From Erythrocercus mccallii (Eukaryota; Chordata; Aves; Passeriformes; Dicruridae): 64,000 nt of DNA. The position numbers were made by a program, and so were the translations under genes. A model generated the notes under the pieces. It saw nothing but the letters and a program-made list of their open reading frames with translations. It ran no database searches and had not been told where the DNA came from. Every line of letters begins with the position of its first letter. Within the stretch, counting starts at the first letter, position 1. Positions 1 through 13,700 of the stretch are shown here, one piece after another. The DNA lies in the NCBI GenBank assembly GCA_013397435.1, contig VZRG01000540.1, forward strand, positions 248,001 through 312,000, in the 5' to 3' direction.

Positions 1-24
1 GACTTACTAATCAAGAAAAAGGGC

Positions 25-56
25 ACTATTAAATACATTAACTATTAAATACATTA
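25..56. repeat. Perfect 16-bp tandem duplication
   Basis: The 16-base unit ACTATTAAATACATTA occurs twice, head to tail, with no mismatch. The absence of divergence suggests a recent local duplication, for example by replication slippage. It lies in AT-rich unique DNA with no gene nearby. Confidence 0.9.
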
Positions 57-1028
57 GGGGAATAAGCTCATTTTTTACATGATTTTGGTATCCCTTGAAT
101 ATACATTAAAAGGATCACCAGTCACAGTTTGATACTATTTCACTTGAATAGTTTTCTCCAGAACTGCTAAAGAGTTCTCTGTATACCAATCCTTATGGTC
201 TTCTAAAAGATTCAAGTATTTATTTAGAAGGAGAGGGGAAAAAACCAAAACAAGACAAAATGTGTAACTCAGATCACCACTCTAACTCAAATAATCTATA
301 CTGAGTATATGGAGAAAGGATCTGTGCTTCAATATCTGTCTAAGCCAGTAGTACCCAAGGTAAATAGCAGCCAACATAATAATGTCTTCAGCTTTTCAGT
401 AGTGGGGCTATTCCACCTCTGCCCACAATTTTCCTGTTGTCCCATATACACTGTTAAAGGTGCTTTGATAGTTCTATTAGCTGTCCTACCACGTTTCCTG
501 TTATTCCACATCCATTTTATGACCCCTCACCACACATTGGTTAAGTAAACACTAGTACTAGCTGTGGTATTCCCAGCTGGGGATGTGATGATTCACTGCA
601 ATGCGTGAGCCACAATAGTAGATACAGGTATCAGGAACACCAGTTTAGATAAAGGAATCAGTGCATGTTCTTACAAGTATGTCTATGCTATCCTCTAGAC
701 TTCATAGAGATCATAGGTTTGGCTACATGGAGTCAGCTGAGAAACTGATGCCTGAAATAATCATCGCTTTAAGTAGTTCTAGACATGAGAAACTTATAGG
801 ACTGAAAAACTGATTTTCTATGATACAGAGGAAATACAGCAATGTAACCTCTCAACATTTTGAAGAGATTCTTTATAGAGGGCATTTTCCCCAGGAAAAA
901 AGAAAACCCTAGAGAAATGCCTTAGAAAATCCAGTTCTCAGTACCAAAAGCAAAAGGCTTATTGACATGCTCTCTATGCAAATAGTTACGAGATTCAGTT
1001 CTCTGTGTTACCATAGGTTGATTTTTCA
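57..1028. other. Non-coding stretch, nothing recognised
   Basis: This is AT-rich unique-looking DNA. Both strands have frequent stops, and the longest open frame is about 80 codons (309-548 plus) with no recognisable domain. I see no repeat family, promoter or RNA gene here. Confidence 0.6.
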
Positions 1029-1352
1029 TGTAAGAATTTTAATATTCTTAATCCTTTTCCCCATTGTACCCTTCCCTCAGACTACACCTTAACTCCCCTC
1101 CCACAGCAGGGTGCATGAGTACCCCTGTCTGACCCAAGACCACGCCTTTGGCCTCATGCCTTTTGCCCCTGGTACTGCCTTGATCCAGTTTGCTCCAGTA
1201 CAGTGGTCGCCTTATTGTTTGTTATTTTTGTATTATTAAATTTACTTTTCAGGCAATGGATCAAAGCTGCCTCTCTCATTTAAGTCACCGTCGGGCCAGA
1301 GTTCTGAGGAAACTCAAAAGGGTCTGATAGTCTGGGCTCAGACCCCAGGAAG
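1029..1352 (+). mobile_element. Probable solo LTR of an old avian endogenous retrovirus
   Basis: A patch more GC-rich than its surroundings begins TGTAAGAATT and has a C-rich U3-like section. An ATTAAA polyadenylation signal lies at 1235-1240, followed by a U5-like section with an inverted pair (GTCTGGG / CAGACCC) that ends ...GACCCCA at 1347. The bases TTTCA lie immediately before the TG and again at 1353-1357, which could be a 5-bp target-site duplication if the element ends at 1352. That end reads GGAAG rather than the expected CA, so the exact boundary is uncertain. The order of signals (U3, polyadenylation signal, U5) is typical of ERV LTRs. No internal retroviral genes flank it, so a solo LTR is the simplest reading. 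The family is not assigned. Confidence 0.45.
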
Positions 1353-2394
1353 TTTCAATTCTTGCTTTTTTTGATTTTTAAAAGCACAGATTTGCCAATG
1401 ATGCTGCATAGCAGTCCCTATAAGTGGTAAAAGATCATTTATGTATTTTTTTAAATAAGACAATGTAATCTAAAACCCATGCCTTCATGCCCCTCTGTAC
1501 ATACTGGGAAGAAATAAGAGTAAATTTATCTCAGAATCGCTAAGAGTAATTGTATCTCCTAATTTCACACATTTGCAAAACTGGGGTGTTAATCTCATGA
1601 CAGGCATTTCTGAAATGCTTCCATTTCTGTACCGTTATCAGTACAACAAAGGCAAAAAATGTAAAACAGGAAACAAAAACAAAAATGACAACAAAATACT
1701 TTAATTCAGACACACTTAGGTTTTCTTCAAAATTAATTTGTTGGCCTATAATTCTGAATTGGTAACAAAGTACAAAATAACAAGGTTTTTTGTGCTTGCA
1801 TCTTGTTTCACTAACAAGCTGTTCTAAAACAATTTATATTAATGAAATAACAGAGTGAACAAGCTAATAAAGACAGAATGCCTCAGTGTCAATTTAGAGA
1901 GGCAGCTATAGGGAAATGTGAAAAACAGATAACATTTCTTTTTCAGGGAAAGAGACTTTCAGATACTCTTCCTCTATGCCAAATTTGGATGGAATGCTTT
2001 CTATCTTATTCCCTAATAAGGACAAGGGTTAGTGATTAAATGATTTCTTTTAGTTACTAGCCAGAGTACCTTTTTAACATCTTCGTTATATAAGGACACA
2101 ATTTCCAGTAGAAGTTCTTAGAAGAAATATCTGACAAGGACAATGAAAAGCAGGCAAAAGGTGAGGGTGGAGATGCAGAGAAGATGCATCCTCACAGCTA
2201 GTAGGTTAAAGGTCTGCCTCAGACTTGACAGTTTCTATTAGCAGCAGTCCTGTGGATGGCAGTTTTATATCTATGGGAATCTGAGTGCAGTTCACAAATT
2301 TGGAACAAATGCAGAAAAATTAATATTTGCACAGGAGTCAGAAAACTACCCACTCTCCTTTGTGAGTGTAAGAGAGAAAAAGAGAAATCTCTAG
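1353..2394. other. Non-coding stretch, nothing recognised
   Basis: AT-rich DNA with short A and T runs. Stops are frequent in all six frames. No repeat, RNA gene or regulatory signature was recognised. Confidence 0.55.
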
Positions 2395-2470
2395 TAAATC
2401 ATGTCTTTGAGCCTCTGTTTCCCATTCATAAAAGAAACAATTGGGTAATTTTCTTCCTATCACAGTATGT
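2395..2470 (+). repeat. Possible MIR-like SINE fragment
   Basis: The stretch containing GAGCCTCTGTTTCCCATTCA resembles the conserved core of MIR/CORE-SINEs, where a segment like GCCTCAGTTTCCTCATCTG precedes an A-rich part. Bases on both sides also fit loosely. MIR elements are ancient tRNA-derived SINEs found across amniotes, usually only as diverged fragments in birds. The match is short and made by eye, so chance similarity remains possible. Confidence 0.35.
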
Positions 2471-3891
2471 ATAATTCCTGATGCACAAATATTTGTCATC
2501 ACCTTTCGTAATGCATTTGTTCTGCATAAAATTGAAAATAATTGTTCATTTCATTAACAGAATGTGTTTTGTAGCATCAGGTACTCCATTAATTTTAATC
2601 TCAATTCCTACATTTGAGTTACTGTTGAATACTTCTTTTCTAGATAAGTGCAACACCTTTCATTTCTGTCTTTTTCTATCCCATATGTGTAGACTAGATA
2701 CACTGAATCCCCAGGGGTCAGAAGAGACCAGAAAGCCAGGCTGATTTGTTAGGCCCCAAGGCCTGGCCTCAGGCACAAGTATGTACAGTATGTACAGGTT
2801 CATTCTCATCCTCAGCACATATGTAATCTTTTTACTGTTAATGGAAGTGATGCACCTACACTGAAAGACCTGATATTTTGTTGTTTCTCCATTAAGATTA
2901 TCAGAAACAGAGAGCAGAATTATCCAGCCAGACAAGGAAATCTCTCCCCAGGCTGTGTTTTACAGAGGAGCAATCTGGGACCCATCTTTAGAAATGAGAA
3001 CTGTGATGTGTTCTTAAACTGAAATATGCTTGATACATATTATTAGTGAAAGCTTCTCCCAAAATCTGGAGCAGTTCCAATAGACCATTCAAAGAGAACC
3101 ACACCAGCCAGGTCCTGGCACAGTAAGTGTAATTGACACTGACACAGTAAAGTTGTTCACAAATGAGAGCAGGAAGAATAAATATTACATCTCAAGAGGA
3201 GTTGCTCTGAACTGGATTCTGCTCTGTTATCCTTAAGGATATGTTTCCTGCAAAGGAAAGTCCAATTCTGTTCATCCAGGCTACCTTAAGTTTGCCACCC
3301 AAGTGAGGGAGTAAAAGGAATTACTACAGGCTGCCCAAAGCTACATTTAAAACTTGATACACAGTCCTTTCAAATCACTATGTTCCTTTTAAATCAAATC
3401 GCTGATATCTCATGGTACAAACACTCATATTCCACTTCTGTAAACTTTAGTGAGAGGGCTATGTTTATGCTTGAAAAATATCCACAACAGAGATATCAGG
3501 AGTGCTTCTGGCTCAGTTCAAATCATCCCTAAGTGTTTTCTGCTTCACACTCACCTCTCCTGTTTTAAGGCAGCCTAGTTCCATATTCATTGCTCAGTCA
3601 TGCAGTCTGTGACAAGGAAGAGGAAGATGGGCAGAGCAGCAGTGCTAACCAGTGACTCCTGTGTACATGCTGTGAGCAAAACAAGACTATCCTGGGCTGG
3701 AAGGTGCTATTCCACAGCATAACTTAGTTTGTAGCAGTTTATCCTGGACTAAACTGGCTGTTTCCAACTCACAAGCCTGCCAGATGGCTGTAGCTGTCTG
3801 GGCACCCTTATTATGACATGACTGGGACAGCGACCGGCTCTGCTGGTGAGTCACTAAAGATGGGACAAATGGGAGCTGATCAGGATGGCAA
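2471..3891. other. Non-coding stretch, nothing recognised
   Basis: No gene or repeat family was recognised. A slightly GC-richer patch at about 2730-2775 contains a weak 6-bp inverted pair (CCAGGC / GCCTGG). A short palindrome, AGTGT-AATTG-ACACT, lies near 3126-3140. Neither is long enough to call. Confidence 0.5.
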
Positions 3892-3912
3892 CTCCATTGA
3901 AGTGAGGACTGC
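3892..3912. repeat. Copy of dispersed CCATTGAAGT-type motif
   Basis: ACTCCATTGAAGTGAGGACT matches the left half of a palindromic motif (CCATTGAAGTCAATGG-like) that recurs in this window. From memory such motifs are common in reptile and bird genomes as relics of an old interspersed repeat. The family name is not asserted. Confidence 0.3.
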
Positions 3913-5585
3913 AGGCTTGGATCAACAGCTCTCAGCCAGCCGTCATAGCACAGGCATTTACTGTTAGTAAATGAAGGCAGGGAAGAGGAAGGAAGCCTAT
4001 GGTTTGACTGAAAGATGAGATTTTCAAAAGATTTGGAAATAGAATTTCCATGGGAAATAAGATTCAGTAGTTTTATAAGTCCTTGGATGCAAAAAAAATA
4101 TTTAAAATATTATCTCATGATTTCACTGACAGGATTTAAACAATTTAAGAGCACACACAGAGACAATGGTGCAGACGTGCTATATTTTATACAAATGACC
4201 TTAAACTTTGTGGCTCCATGAGAGTTTCATCAATCTAACAAAGTATTGTAGAATAAAAGTCCAGCATTTTCTGGCAACTAATCTACAGAGAATAAATTAC
4301 ACAAGTTATTCCTTTGCCCCTTCAGGATTCAGGAACAAAGATGTTTACCAAGGTACAGGGCAGTAGTATATGGGTTTAGAAATATTATTCATATTGTTGT
4401 TTGCATAGTTAGTGCTACTGCTGTTGTCATCATTATTATTCAGATTTTTCCCTCAAAGTGAACCCCTCCTCATATTTGGATGATTAGACCACATTTGGCC
4501 AACATTCCACCAGCTAGAAAAGCCTTCCTCCTTTGTATATTCAGAACAAGTTTCATGAGAAGTATCTCAGAAACATCTGCCTTCATTATAATTATATTTC
4601 TATTTCAGCTGCACCAAGCTATTTACAGATGAGCCTGTTCATAAAGAGCTTTATAATTAAGCAAACAGAAATATCTTTTTATAGGATGCAGATTTGGGGG
4701 TGATAATCACACGCAAAATACACAGCAACAGTTGCAAATAGAGTGTTTAATGCTAGTTATATAGTTAGTGATGTGCTCAATAAAGCCTGACATGTCTTTG
4801 TTCCTAAATGTAAGAAAATATGGTCTTTACTACACAACTGTGTAAACTGCCTTTTTCATATACAAAAGGCCATACATTTCAGGGGGTATAGCTTGAAAAC
4901 CCTCCTGAAAACAAGCCCTCATGTCTCCAAAGCAATATGATTATCAAGCTCTTGGTGGAAAAAGGAGCTGACAGCATACATATGAATTTCAGATACATGA
5001 CATCTTCCTTATGCATGAACTGTGACCTGATATTTCCACTGCTGGACACAAAAAGACAAAGAAGTGAAATGAGACAGTATTGGCAGAAGGAAAAAAATCT
5101 ATTATTTACCAGAATTACTGTCTAAGGTCTTTTCACAGTGTATGTGCTCCAGAAATTCAACTTTATCTATTCTGAAGAACATATTTGTCAGTCACTTCTC
5201 TCAAGATTGCAAACTTGCTCTTTTGCAGCATTTTCTTGGAATTTTTATAACCATTTGTAGAGCAACAAGTGGGTTTGTAAACTGAACTGCTGTGATACAC
5301 CATATGAATCCCAAGTGTGAGCAACATGCCAAAGAAAACCACACAAAGATTAAATTAAACTATACATGACACCTCATTTTTCAAAAAAAAGGTTTTATTT
5401 GTAGGAAATTTTATAGTGGGTTTTTTTTTTTCCATCCTCACATTTAAATCAGCCAAAATAGATGTCTGAAAGAAGACAGCAGAAAGCAGGCCCCTAGATA
5501 CAACCTAAAAAATAGCTATGAACAGAAGTGATGACTACAATAACGTACTTGCTAAGATCTTTGCTAAATCATGTAGAATCACTTT
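3913..5585. other. Non-coding stretch, nothing recognised
   Basis: AT-rich DNA with an 11-base T run at 5421-5431. Open frames are all under about 70 codons and carry no recognisable motif. Confidence 0.55.
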
Positions 5586-5600
5586 AATATATATATATAT
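5586..5600. repeat. Short (AT)n microsatellite
   Basis: About seven uninterrupted AT dinucleotides. Such short alternating tracts are common and may vary in length between individuals. Confidence 0.8.
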
Positions 5601-7667
5601 TCCAGGTAAGCAAAATAGTCTAATTTGGTTTAGAAATGGCTTTATTTTTAAACCCTTGGGCATATTATAAATATTTTAGTGAGATATTCCTAGAAGGATT
5701 TGAAAGAGAAATGTGTGGAAAACTTCAGTATTTATCAATATCCTTGAGTTCTTACAGGGTTATTCATGCTTTCTACTTCAAGTTAGTTTTACACATTAAA
5801 CATGGGTACTTTGCCTCCCTAGAGCACCTCTCCTTTGTCTGTTGTCTACACAGAGTGAGGCACAGAGCTACAAGTGTGCAATGAAAATACTCTCTTACAT
5901 TCAATGCACCACCTCTAAATTGGTTTCTTCATTGCTATACCATGGATTTCAGAAAGCATTAAGTGGTTCTTAAAATCATATTAGACAAACAATCTGAATC
6001 TTAATGATGGAATCATGAAAGGGTTCTGATGCCTGATTTGTACTTCTGTTTAACTTCTGTTTCAAGGGTTTCCCAGTAAATATCCAAAAATTATTACATT
6101 AATTTCTTTGAAACCAAAATCTATACAGTAGTTAAGCACTGGGTAAGGTGTGACATTCCTTTCTTTCTCCAATCAGCATGTTATTCTCATTTCTCCAGGC
6201 TTCTCAATCAAGCTCTTAGAGAAAGACATCTTACTGTTGTCTCCATGCAATGAAGTATAATGGAGTCAAGAACTGTCACTCTTATGTGCCACAACAATAT
6301 AAATTACAAACACTACAATATTTCTTCATCTGCAGAACTGCACAGAGCAAGGGACTCAATAGAGAAAAGTATTATGCAAACAAGAATACTGTTTATTAAG
6401 TTTTCATGAACTAAAAGCAAGCTTGTTTTTTCATTATCAAAGGGCTTCTGTTTTAAATTACAGAGCGGGGAAAGAAATATGTCTAAGTGAGGTTACAAGA
6501 GGTTTCTTGCCTACAATGCGGACAGCAAAATCTCAGAGAAAATAGTGTCCTTCCCAAGGGATTGATGCTATTAAAAATATGACAGAAACCATACCTCGGA
6601 TGAAATTGGGCAAGACCCAGGCAATCTCCTGATGATCAACATGATCAATCCCTGAAGCCTAGTTCAATGTGTGACTGTTAAGATGTGGGAATGCGTGAAA
6701 TTTGGCAGCCCTGAAATCTCAAGTCACACACACAGAAAACTGAAAGCATCATTGCTGTCTGTTTCAGGTTTGTTCCAGTTGTAGTTTCCTAGTATCATTG
6801 TCCCTGTCAAACAGATTCCAAATGAACTGATATTTCTAAAATTAGAGCTACATTTCATTAACTTTTTAGTCTGCAGCTTGTGAGGCTGAGAATGCAGTCC
6901 TAGATTTTGGTTGAAATTCCCAACTGGATAAAGTGTGGAAAGAGAAATGTTAAAGAATAAATTAAAATTGATCTTATTGATGGTTTCCATCACCTCTCTC
7001 CATCCTCCAATATGAAACTGGAAGCAATGCAAATGCAAAACATCTGATTCTTGAAGTCTTTGCTCCCAGAGGTGCTGGTTCTGGGTTAAGCATTCACTTT
7101 CTGGCTCATTCCCAGCTTGCTTTCAACTCACATTACTGCTATTCCAGACCAAAATCCAACTCCACATAAAAATATTAAATGATAGAAATGGAGGAATTAC
7201 AATGAAGCAGCTTTCTATCGATTACTTTTGATTGTGTCTGACAGCTGAATTCAAATAACTGCTGGCAAGCATCAATTACTGGTGACTACTGGATAGCCTT
7301 TCTAGCAGAACAACTAATACACATAACTATGTGTACATCAGGAGAGCTAAAGATTTCATGATAACCTCAAAGGTGCAAATGAAGACCTGTCACAATTAAG
7401 CCTGAAATGCTGGTAGAGTCTGTAGGAGATGCAAGTGTCAGTACTGTAAGTGCTATCTCAGAGCCAGCAACCTGGCAGCAGGTTTTAGGTGTTGTCATAT
7501 TCTCACGTGTCAAATCATCTGCTCCATGTCCTTATGATGTGCTCAGAAACTTATAATGGAACTCTTTGATGCAATTCAGTGCAGGTTGGATGAAAGAATA
7601 ACTTGTAGTAGACAAATACAAAATCTCTTAACTAGGGTTGTGATGTGTTCTGTGTGGGTTATGTTTC
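5601..7667. other. Non-coding stretch, nothing recognised
   Basis: Unique-looking AT-rich DNA. The longest frame is 104 codons on the minus strand at 6724-7038, with no domain, signal peptide or splice context that I recognise, so it is treated as chance. Confidence 0.55.
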
Positions 7668-7790
7668 ATCAGTATATTCATAGCATGCGCCTCTGACAGA
7701 TCTGAGTTTGAGTCTCAAGGTGTGAAAGTGCCAAGCTATCATCAAATCCCATTTTCCTATGCGTCGAGTTTCTCATGTTTATCAGGAGAG
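7668..7790 (+). repeat. MIR/CORE-SINE-like fragment
   Basis: The segment TCTGAGTTTGAGTCTC sits where a MIR would carry its tRNA-derived B box (GGTTCGANTCC type). The preceding GCATGCGCCTCTGACAG resembles the GCACGGGCTCTGGAGTCAGACAG part of the family. About 50 bases downstream GTCGAGTTTCTCATGTTTAT resembles the MIR core (CTCAGTTTCCTCATCTGTA). Both blocks are in the expected order and at roughly the expected spacing. The copy is heavily diverged, as expected for an element older than the bird-mammal split, and cannot be active. Confidence 0.45.
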
Positions 7791-10700
7791 GAGAGCCATA
7801 AATCTCCCTAGAGTGGGTATCTTCTACTGTGACCGTAAAAAAGAAGAATAAGGACGAGAGTTGCAGCTGCCTTTATCAGTCTTCTCAGCCAAACAAGAGG
7901 TTGTCACTTAGTTCCTCTGCAAGAACCTGGCAATGGAACTCCCAAGTTCTTGTCAGTACCAGAAGGGATCTAGTCTTCCCATGTAATTTTAGAAAATCCT
8001 TATGATAGAAAAAAAGGCATGGAAGCAATTAGTTTGGACAATGTACATTGTTAACAGTCCACCATCCACGTTGTTAATGTGATGCATGTGGTCTCCAATA
8101 TATGAACTGTGGGAATAACAGCAGTATGGTAAAAATAATAATTTTTATAATATCTAATTCATGGAATTTCATTTAGATAGTTTTTAAACTATGCTCTCAA
8201 GAAAAATAATAAAAGAGATAATTAAGGCTTAGGGTGAAGACTTGGAGAAGGTGAATAAGGAGAGTCAGAATCTGAGAATGAAAGATAGCCAAGTCAAAAT
8301 AACTCTTAAAATCAAGCTTGGCTTATAAGCTGTCAAAAATATGTTGCCATTGGCTAAGAAAAAAAAAAGGTGAATTATCAAAGTACATTGTTCTCTATCT
8401 AAATAAGTTTAATTTTAAAAGCAAGAGAGAAGGAGGAAGAAAAAGGCAGACTGTCATCTTGAAAGCAAAGGATGGACTCAAAAGGGAAGCCCATTGTCAC
8501 ATAGGACACAAAATGAGGGACACGCATGCAGTCAAGTTGTCAGGGCAAAAAGAAGATTATTTTTTGACCTCAATTATATAGATTTTGGACAATGACCAGG
8601 GATTGGAGGATGAAGGTTGCCACCCCTCCAACCACACTGGTCAAATTAGAAGTCCATCAAATTTCTCCTCCCCAAGAAAGAAATGTCAACAAGAAGAGAC
8701 AGTTACAATAACATCACTTATTTACATTAACTCTGTGAGAAACTCCACTACAAAAATGCAAACATCAGAAGGCTGAAAAAACAGGGTGACAGCCCATCAG
8801 TCTTCTGTTCTTCCTTTAAACCTAGATCCTGAAAAAGCCCAACATTCAGACCACAAGGTGAACAGTGGCCTGTTGAGACATAGCTCAAGATGAGGGGGAT
8901 TAAACAAATAAGAACATCTCATCATGCATGTATTCTACAATAGAAACTGTTTTGTTTACCTTTTCTAAATGTCTCTACAGTTTTGTTTTTTTCTGGAGCA
9001 CTTAACCCACTGCTAGGCTAATTGGGCTTGTTTAATAGGCAAGTCCACATAAAACTGAAAAATAGGATACAGTATAATAAATGATCACTGCAGACTATAA
9101 ATATTCGGTTAAGCTGAGATGGTCATAGAATAGTTGAGTACAGTGGGAGGCAAGGGAGCAATGCCTTGTTGTCTAAAATGTCACTTTTCCTCTGACATTT
9201 GGAGCTCCAGGTTTTTGGGAGCAGTAGATCCAACTGCAGGAAGGCAGTACATCTGCTCCTGCTCCTTCAGTCCACCACCCCAGCTCTCTGCTCCGGCACT
9301 ACCATGGCATGACAACAGTCAGTCCCCAAAACCCTTGCTCTATACCATGGACAGAAACTGGGAGAGATGGTTCCTTTTCCCCGTGGTCAGACAGACTCAG
9401 CCCCTGGTGAACTCTAAACGTGAACAACTCGTGATTCAGGGACAGAGCGAACCCCAACCAGTTCATAAGGACAGGGGAAGATGTAAGGTTAGCAAATGAG
9501 AAAGCAGTTGTGGCAAGCTGGTCAAAAGAACTTTCCTGGACTGTATTAGCCAAAATCCTTTGTAAAAGAGATTATTAATAACAGATGCATCTGTACAGCA
9601 GAAAATAAAACCCTATTTTATCTATATATATTTGTTTTAAAAGAGCAGAAGGCTATTCAAAGCCAAATCAATAGTGGTACTACTGGAACTCATTTGGAAT
9701 GGACAATGTTTGGCCTATTGTGTTAAATTCCTGAGGGTTTGCCTATTTTTGTATCAGATTACAGCTTTATTAGGTACAACTGTTTTTACATTGCATTTTT
9801 GTGATTAATGATGCTAAAAGGATTTTGGCATTTCAAATGTTGTACACAAACCTAATGGGCAAAATCTTCTGTAAACTTCTTCTAAGCTCTTGGCAAACTT
9901 TCCTCAGGAGCAAATATTGACTCCAGATAGTGTTTATTAGCTTTCATAAAATAATCACTGTAATAGTGGCATGTAATTGCTAAAGGTAAGGGAACATCCA
10001 GGCCAAGAATTAATCAAGTTTGAGCCCCTTAATAGAAAAAAGTCAGGAACAATTTATTTCTTGCTCAGTTCGTATTTAAAATAATGTAATTTTCCTCTGA
10101 TTTTTGTTTCATATACGAAGAGTGATTTCATACACAACTTTCCCTGAATAAATAGTGTTCTTAACTAGAGATATGTCTGAACAGCAGAGTTCAGGACTCA
10201 CTTCATACTCTGACAAAGTATAGAGATATTTGGACTTCAGATTTTAATTTGCATTTTTATAGGGTAGAACAAACAAAACATTCAGATCTGACTCCAGCTG
10301 CATTGCCCTTTTTACCCTCTGCCCAAATTTTGCTGGAAGGTTTTTATTCTGCTTCTGTAGGCAGGTTTTTATTTGAGGGTGTCCTGACAGCATCAGGCAA
10401 ATGAGAACTTGTTCTTCAAAGGGATCAGAGTGAGTGTGCCAGACTTATTAGGCTTTTACTTGTAATAAATTATAGGGTACAGTTGATAAAAAAATCACAT
10501 CAGGAGGAATACTACCATGACTTCTTGTATATGGTGTCTTTCATGTAATAGGCAGAATAGTCTCTTGCAATTGCACTCTACACAGTAAACCACACCTTCC
10601 TATTGAACCAGTGTGTGCCAGTAACTCCTTGATCAGAAATGGCGCAGAAACAGTCTTTTGACAAGAGACATGAGGAAGGGTTAAAACACGAATATAGACA

Positions 10701-13700
10701 TACCTGAGAGGATATCAGATGATTAAAAAGGCTGGAACTGCCCCCCAAAAAAAGGACTTCTGAGTTTAGTCCAGTACAAACACCACTATATAGCCTAATA
10801 ATTTGGGATGCTAAGTAAGGTAGATTTATCACTTAGGGTTGATGTTACTTCAGACACTTCTAGTTTCCACTCTATGTGCACTGAAGTTGTTAGTCATGCT
10901 TTTCTTTGAAGTTAAAGCCATATCATGAGCTGCATATCAGGAGATGTGATCTCTCAGGCATATCAAGCTGCATTAAGACATCCAAGTTCAGCTTCAACAC
11001 GGGAGATAAGTTCTTCTTGCTAGCTCAGTTGACATCTCTGCAAAATCAAATGTTCTTGGGATCTTTGAGCACTGAGAATGACAAACTTGGAATGGTCTGT
11101 GTCCGTATTTGGCTCTCTTACCCTCCAAAGCAAAGTCGTTGTATCTAAAATGCTTTCTGGGTAAAGTCAACTCTGCATTCCTGTTTGGAAGTTATCTGGA
11201 AGAATGCCAGTTTGCTCAGGCAAAATCCATGCCTGTGATCAGCCTAACAATTTAATAACATGGAAAACTGAGTTCTGGTAACCAGTTTTGTATACTGAAG
11301 CTGGTAATTCACTAGGAAACACAAGCTTCACGTATAATTATTCATAGGGGATTGTTTTGTCAGAGTGTTCTGGGAAACAGTCACAGGCCAGACCCGGAAT
11401 CTGCCATTTTTCTGTTTGCAAAAACAGTGAGAGACTTGCCATGGAAGTTTTAAGGCAAAGGTCTGACCAAAAATATGAAGCACTCTGTCTGGATAAACAG
11501 GAATCAAAAGCACGATGCTTGCAGAGTAGAAATCCATTCATTCTCTAGTGCTAGATTTCATATTTCTATTTAAAAGAGCTCATAGAAACTAGTCCATTCT
11601 CCTTTTATAATCTATTGAACATCAGCCATCAATCACATTTAATGTATATAAACACCTCTGCATAAAATCATAGGGGTTCTAATTCAAATAAAACTATTAA
11701 CTCTAAGCTTTGAAACTCCATTTTTATAATCACAAGATTTGCATTTAGATTTGTCCTGATCAAATCAAAGTTATTTCAATGTTACTATTTTCCTAACCCT
11801 AGCTTTCTAGCATATACTGTGAAATCACAATACTGTATAGAGAAACATTGTAAATGGATAATGACTTGCAGTTGTTATGCATTACATCATGGAAAGCAGC
11901 CTTTCCCTCTTCTTGATTCTGGAGCTTCACTTAGAAAACCTGCTATTTCAGTGCCTCACGGGGCTCCCCAGCTCCACAGGTGTCAGAGCCTTCTATTTAT
12001 CTAAATCACTTCTGCTATCAGCTGTGGAAAAGGTAGTATTAAATATAAATATTTAAGCCTTTCCAGACCTGGACCTCATCCAATTCCATGCAAACCCACA
12101 CAGGTGTCTCTGAACACTGATTTCCAGGGCTCCAAGGGAAAACAAACCAGAAAAGCCCACACTGACCCTCTCCAAAACCAGCACAGGCTAAAGATTAGTT
12201 GATTTACATGGGCTATATATCTAATTATTAGCTTGCAAGGTGATTTGATCCACACCCAATTGGGTAAAATACTTTTTATAAAATAATTTTTATAAACGTT
12301 CATTTCAGATAGTCTTTTTGGAGAACTAAATGTGGGCATGTAACTGCTATCCAAAAATATAATCACTTGCATACCACAACATACCACTTATATAGAAAGA
12401 GGGAGAGAGTGGAGTATTTCACCAGAGTCCTGTTAAATAACATTTACAAAAGTCCAGAGTAACACAGTTGTTTTCAGCACTCCTCAGAAAAATTTTTAAC
12501 AGGCCTTGAAGAAACAAAAGGAGTTTTCTCTTCACAAATAGGCTAACCACCATAGAATCCTAAGTAAAGAATATTCCTTCAGGTAAGAATCTTTGCAAGA
12601 GAAATGAGAAATGTGAGAGAAAAGAACCCTCTCCTCCCAGTGCAGCTGGCCAGAGAGCAAGCCGGCATTTCTGACATCAGGACCACTGCAAATGGCAACA
12701 TGCAACAGACAGCCTGAGTTCTCACTCCACCATACATACCAGCACTCAAAAAAGTTCATATTTGTACCAGATTATGGCCCTAGTGAGAACAAATGCCGTA
12801 GAACTTTTATCGTAATGCAGTTTTATATTGCATATATAAGAACACAGTGCTCGCTATACAGTTGAGTAAAGCTAAAATTCATCCCTAGAAAATCTGTGTA
12901 ATCTTGTGTTTGACAGTACAGGACAAATGTAATTCATGAATAGAAAAAGACAGAAGAAATGCAGAGAAAGGGCAAAGGAGAAAATGATAACATGAGAAAT
13001 TCACCTGAAAAGGCATTCATCAAAAATTATAGGTTTAATCCTTTCTTGTCACTTGATATAACCTCATGAAAAAAATAGCTTTTAAAATGTAAATACACAT
13101 TTCAGAAGTAAACATGGTTTTCTGACAGGAACAGGCTACACAGAAGCAGCACAGAGGCATAACCAGAAATACATGTAGGACAAGACAAAGTTTGCTTCAG
13201 TTAGACATGATCTACGGGCAAGGACAAGGCATCCTTTCTCTAACCATTCTTGAGACCCTTTCTGTGGGATCCTTGAAAAGAGCTGTACCTATTGGCATAC
13301 ATACCTCTGCATCTTCACCACTGGTAGCAAATTATGAGAAGGGAAAAAAAAACCTAGCTTGATTTCCATTCCCTAAGGAATCTGCTCTGATTCAGTGAGT
13401 CTCAAGTGTGATGTCCAAAGTATCATGGGGAGCAAGCTTGCACACTGAGGCACACACAGAGATACACAGCAAAGCCAAACTTCTGGGATTGTGCCTGTTC
13501 ACTTTCACCAGTCAAGCAGCACTATCATGTGTTGCCCTTGCAGTGATGGTGTTAGAGAAGTGTGTTTCAGACATAAAGTGAACCATGGGACAAAACTCCA
13601 GATCTAATTTTATAATCGCTCATCTGGAAGCATACTGTTATGTCAGTGTGACACTTACTCCAGTAAGCAAATACTGTTTACAAAATCTTTTTCTAAATGT

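Noticed and set aside
9134..9499. Plus-strand 121-codon frame
   Set aside because: It starts at TTG and has no domain or splice signals that I recognise. Local GC is higher than average.
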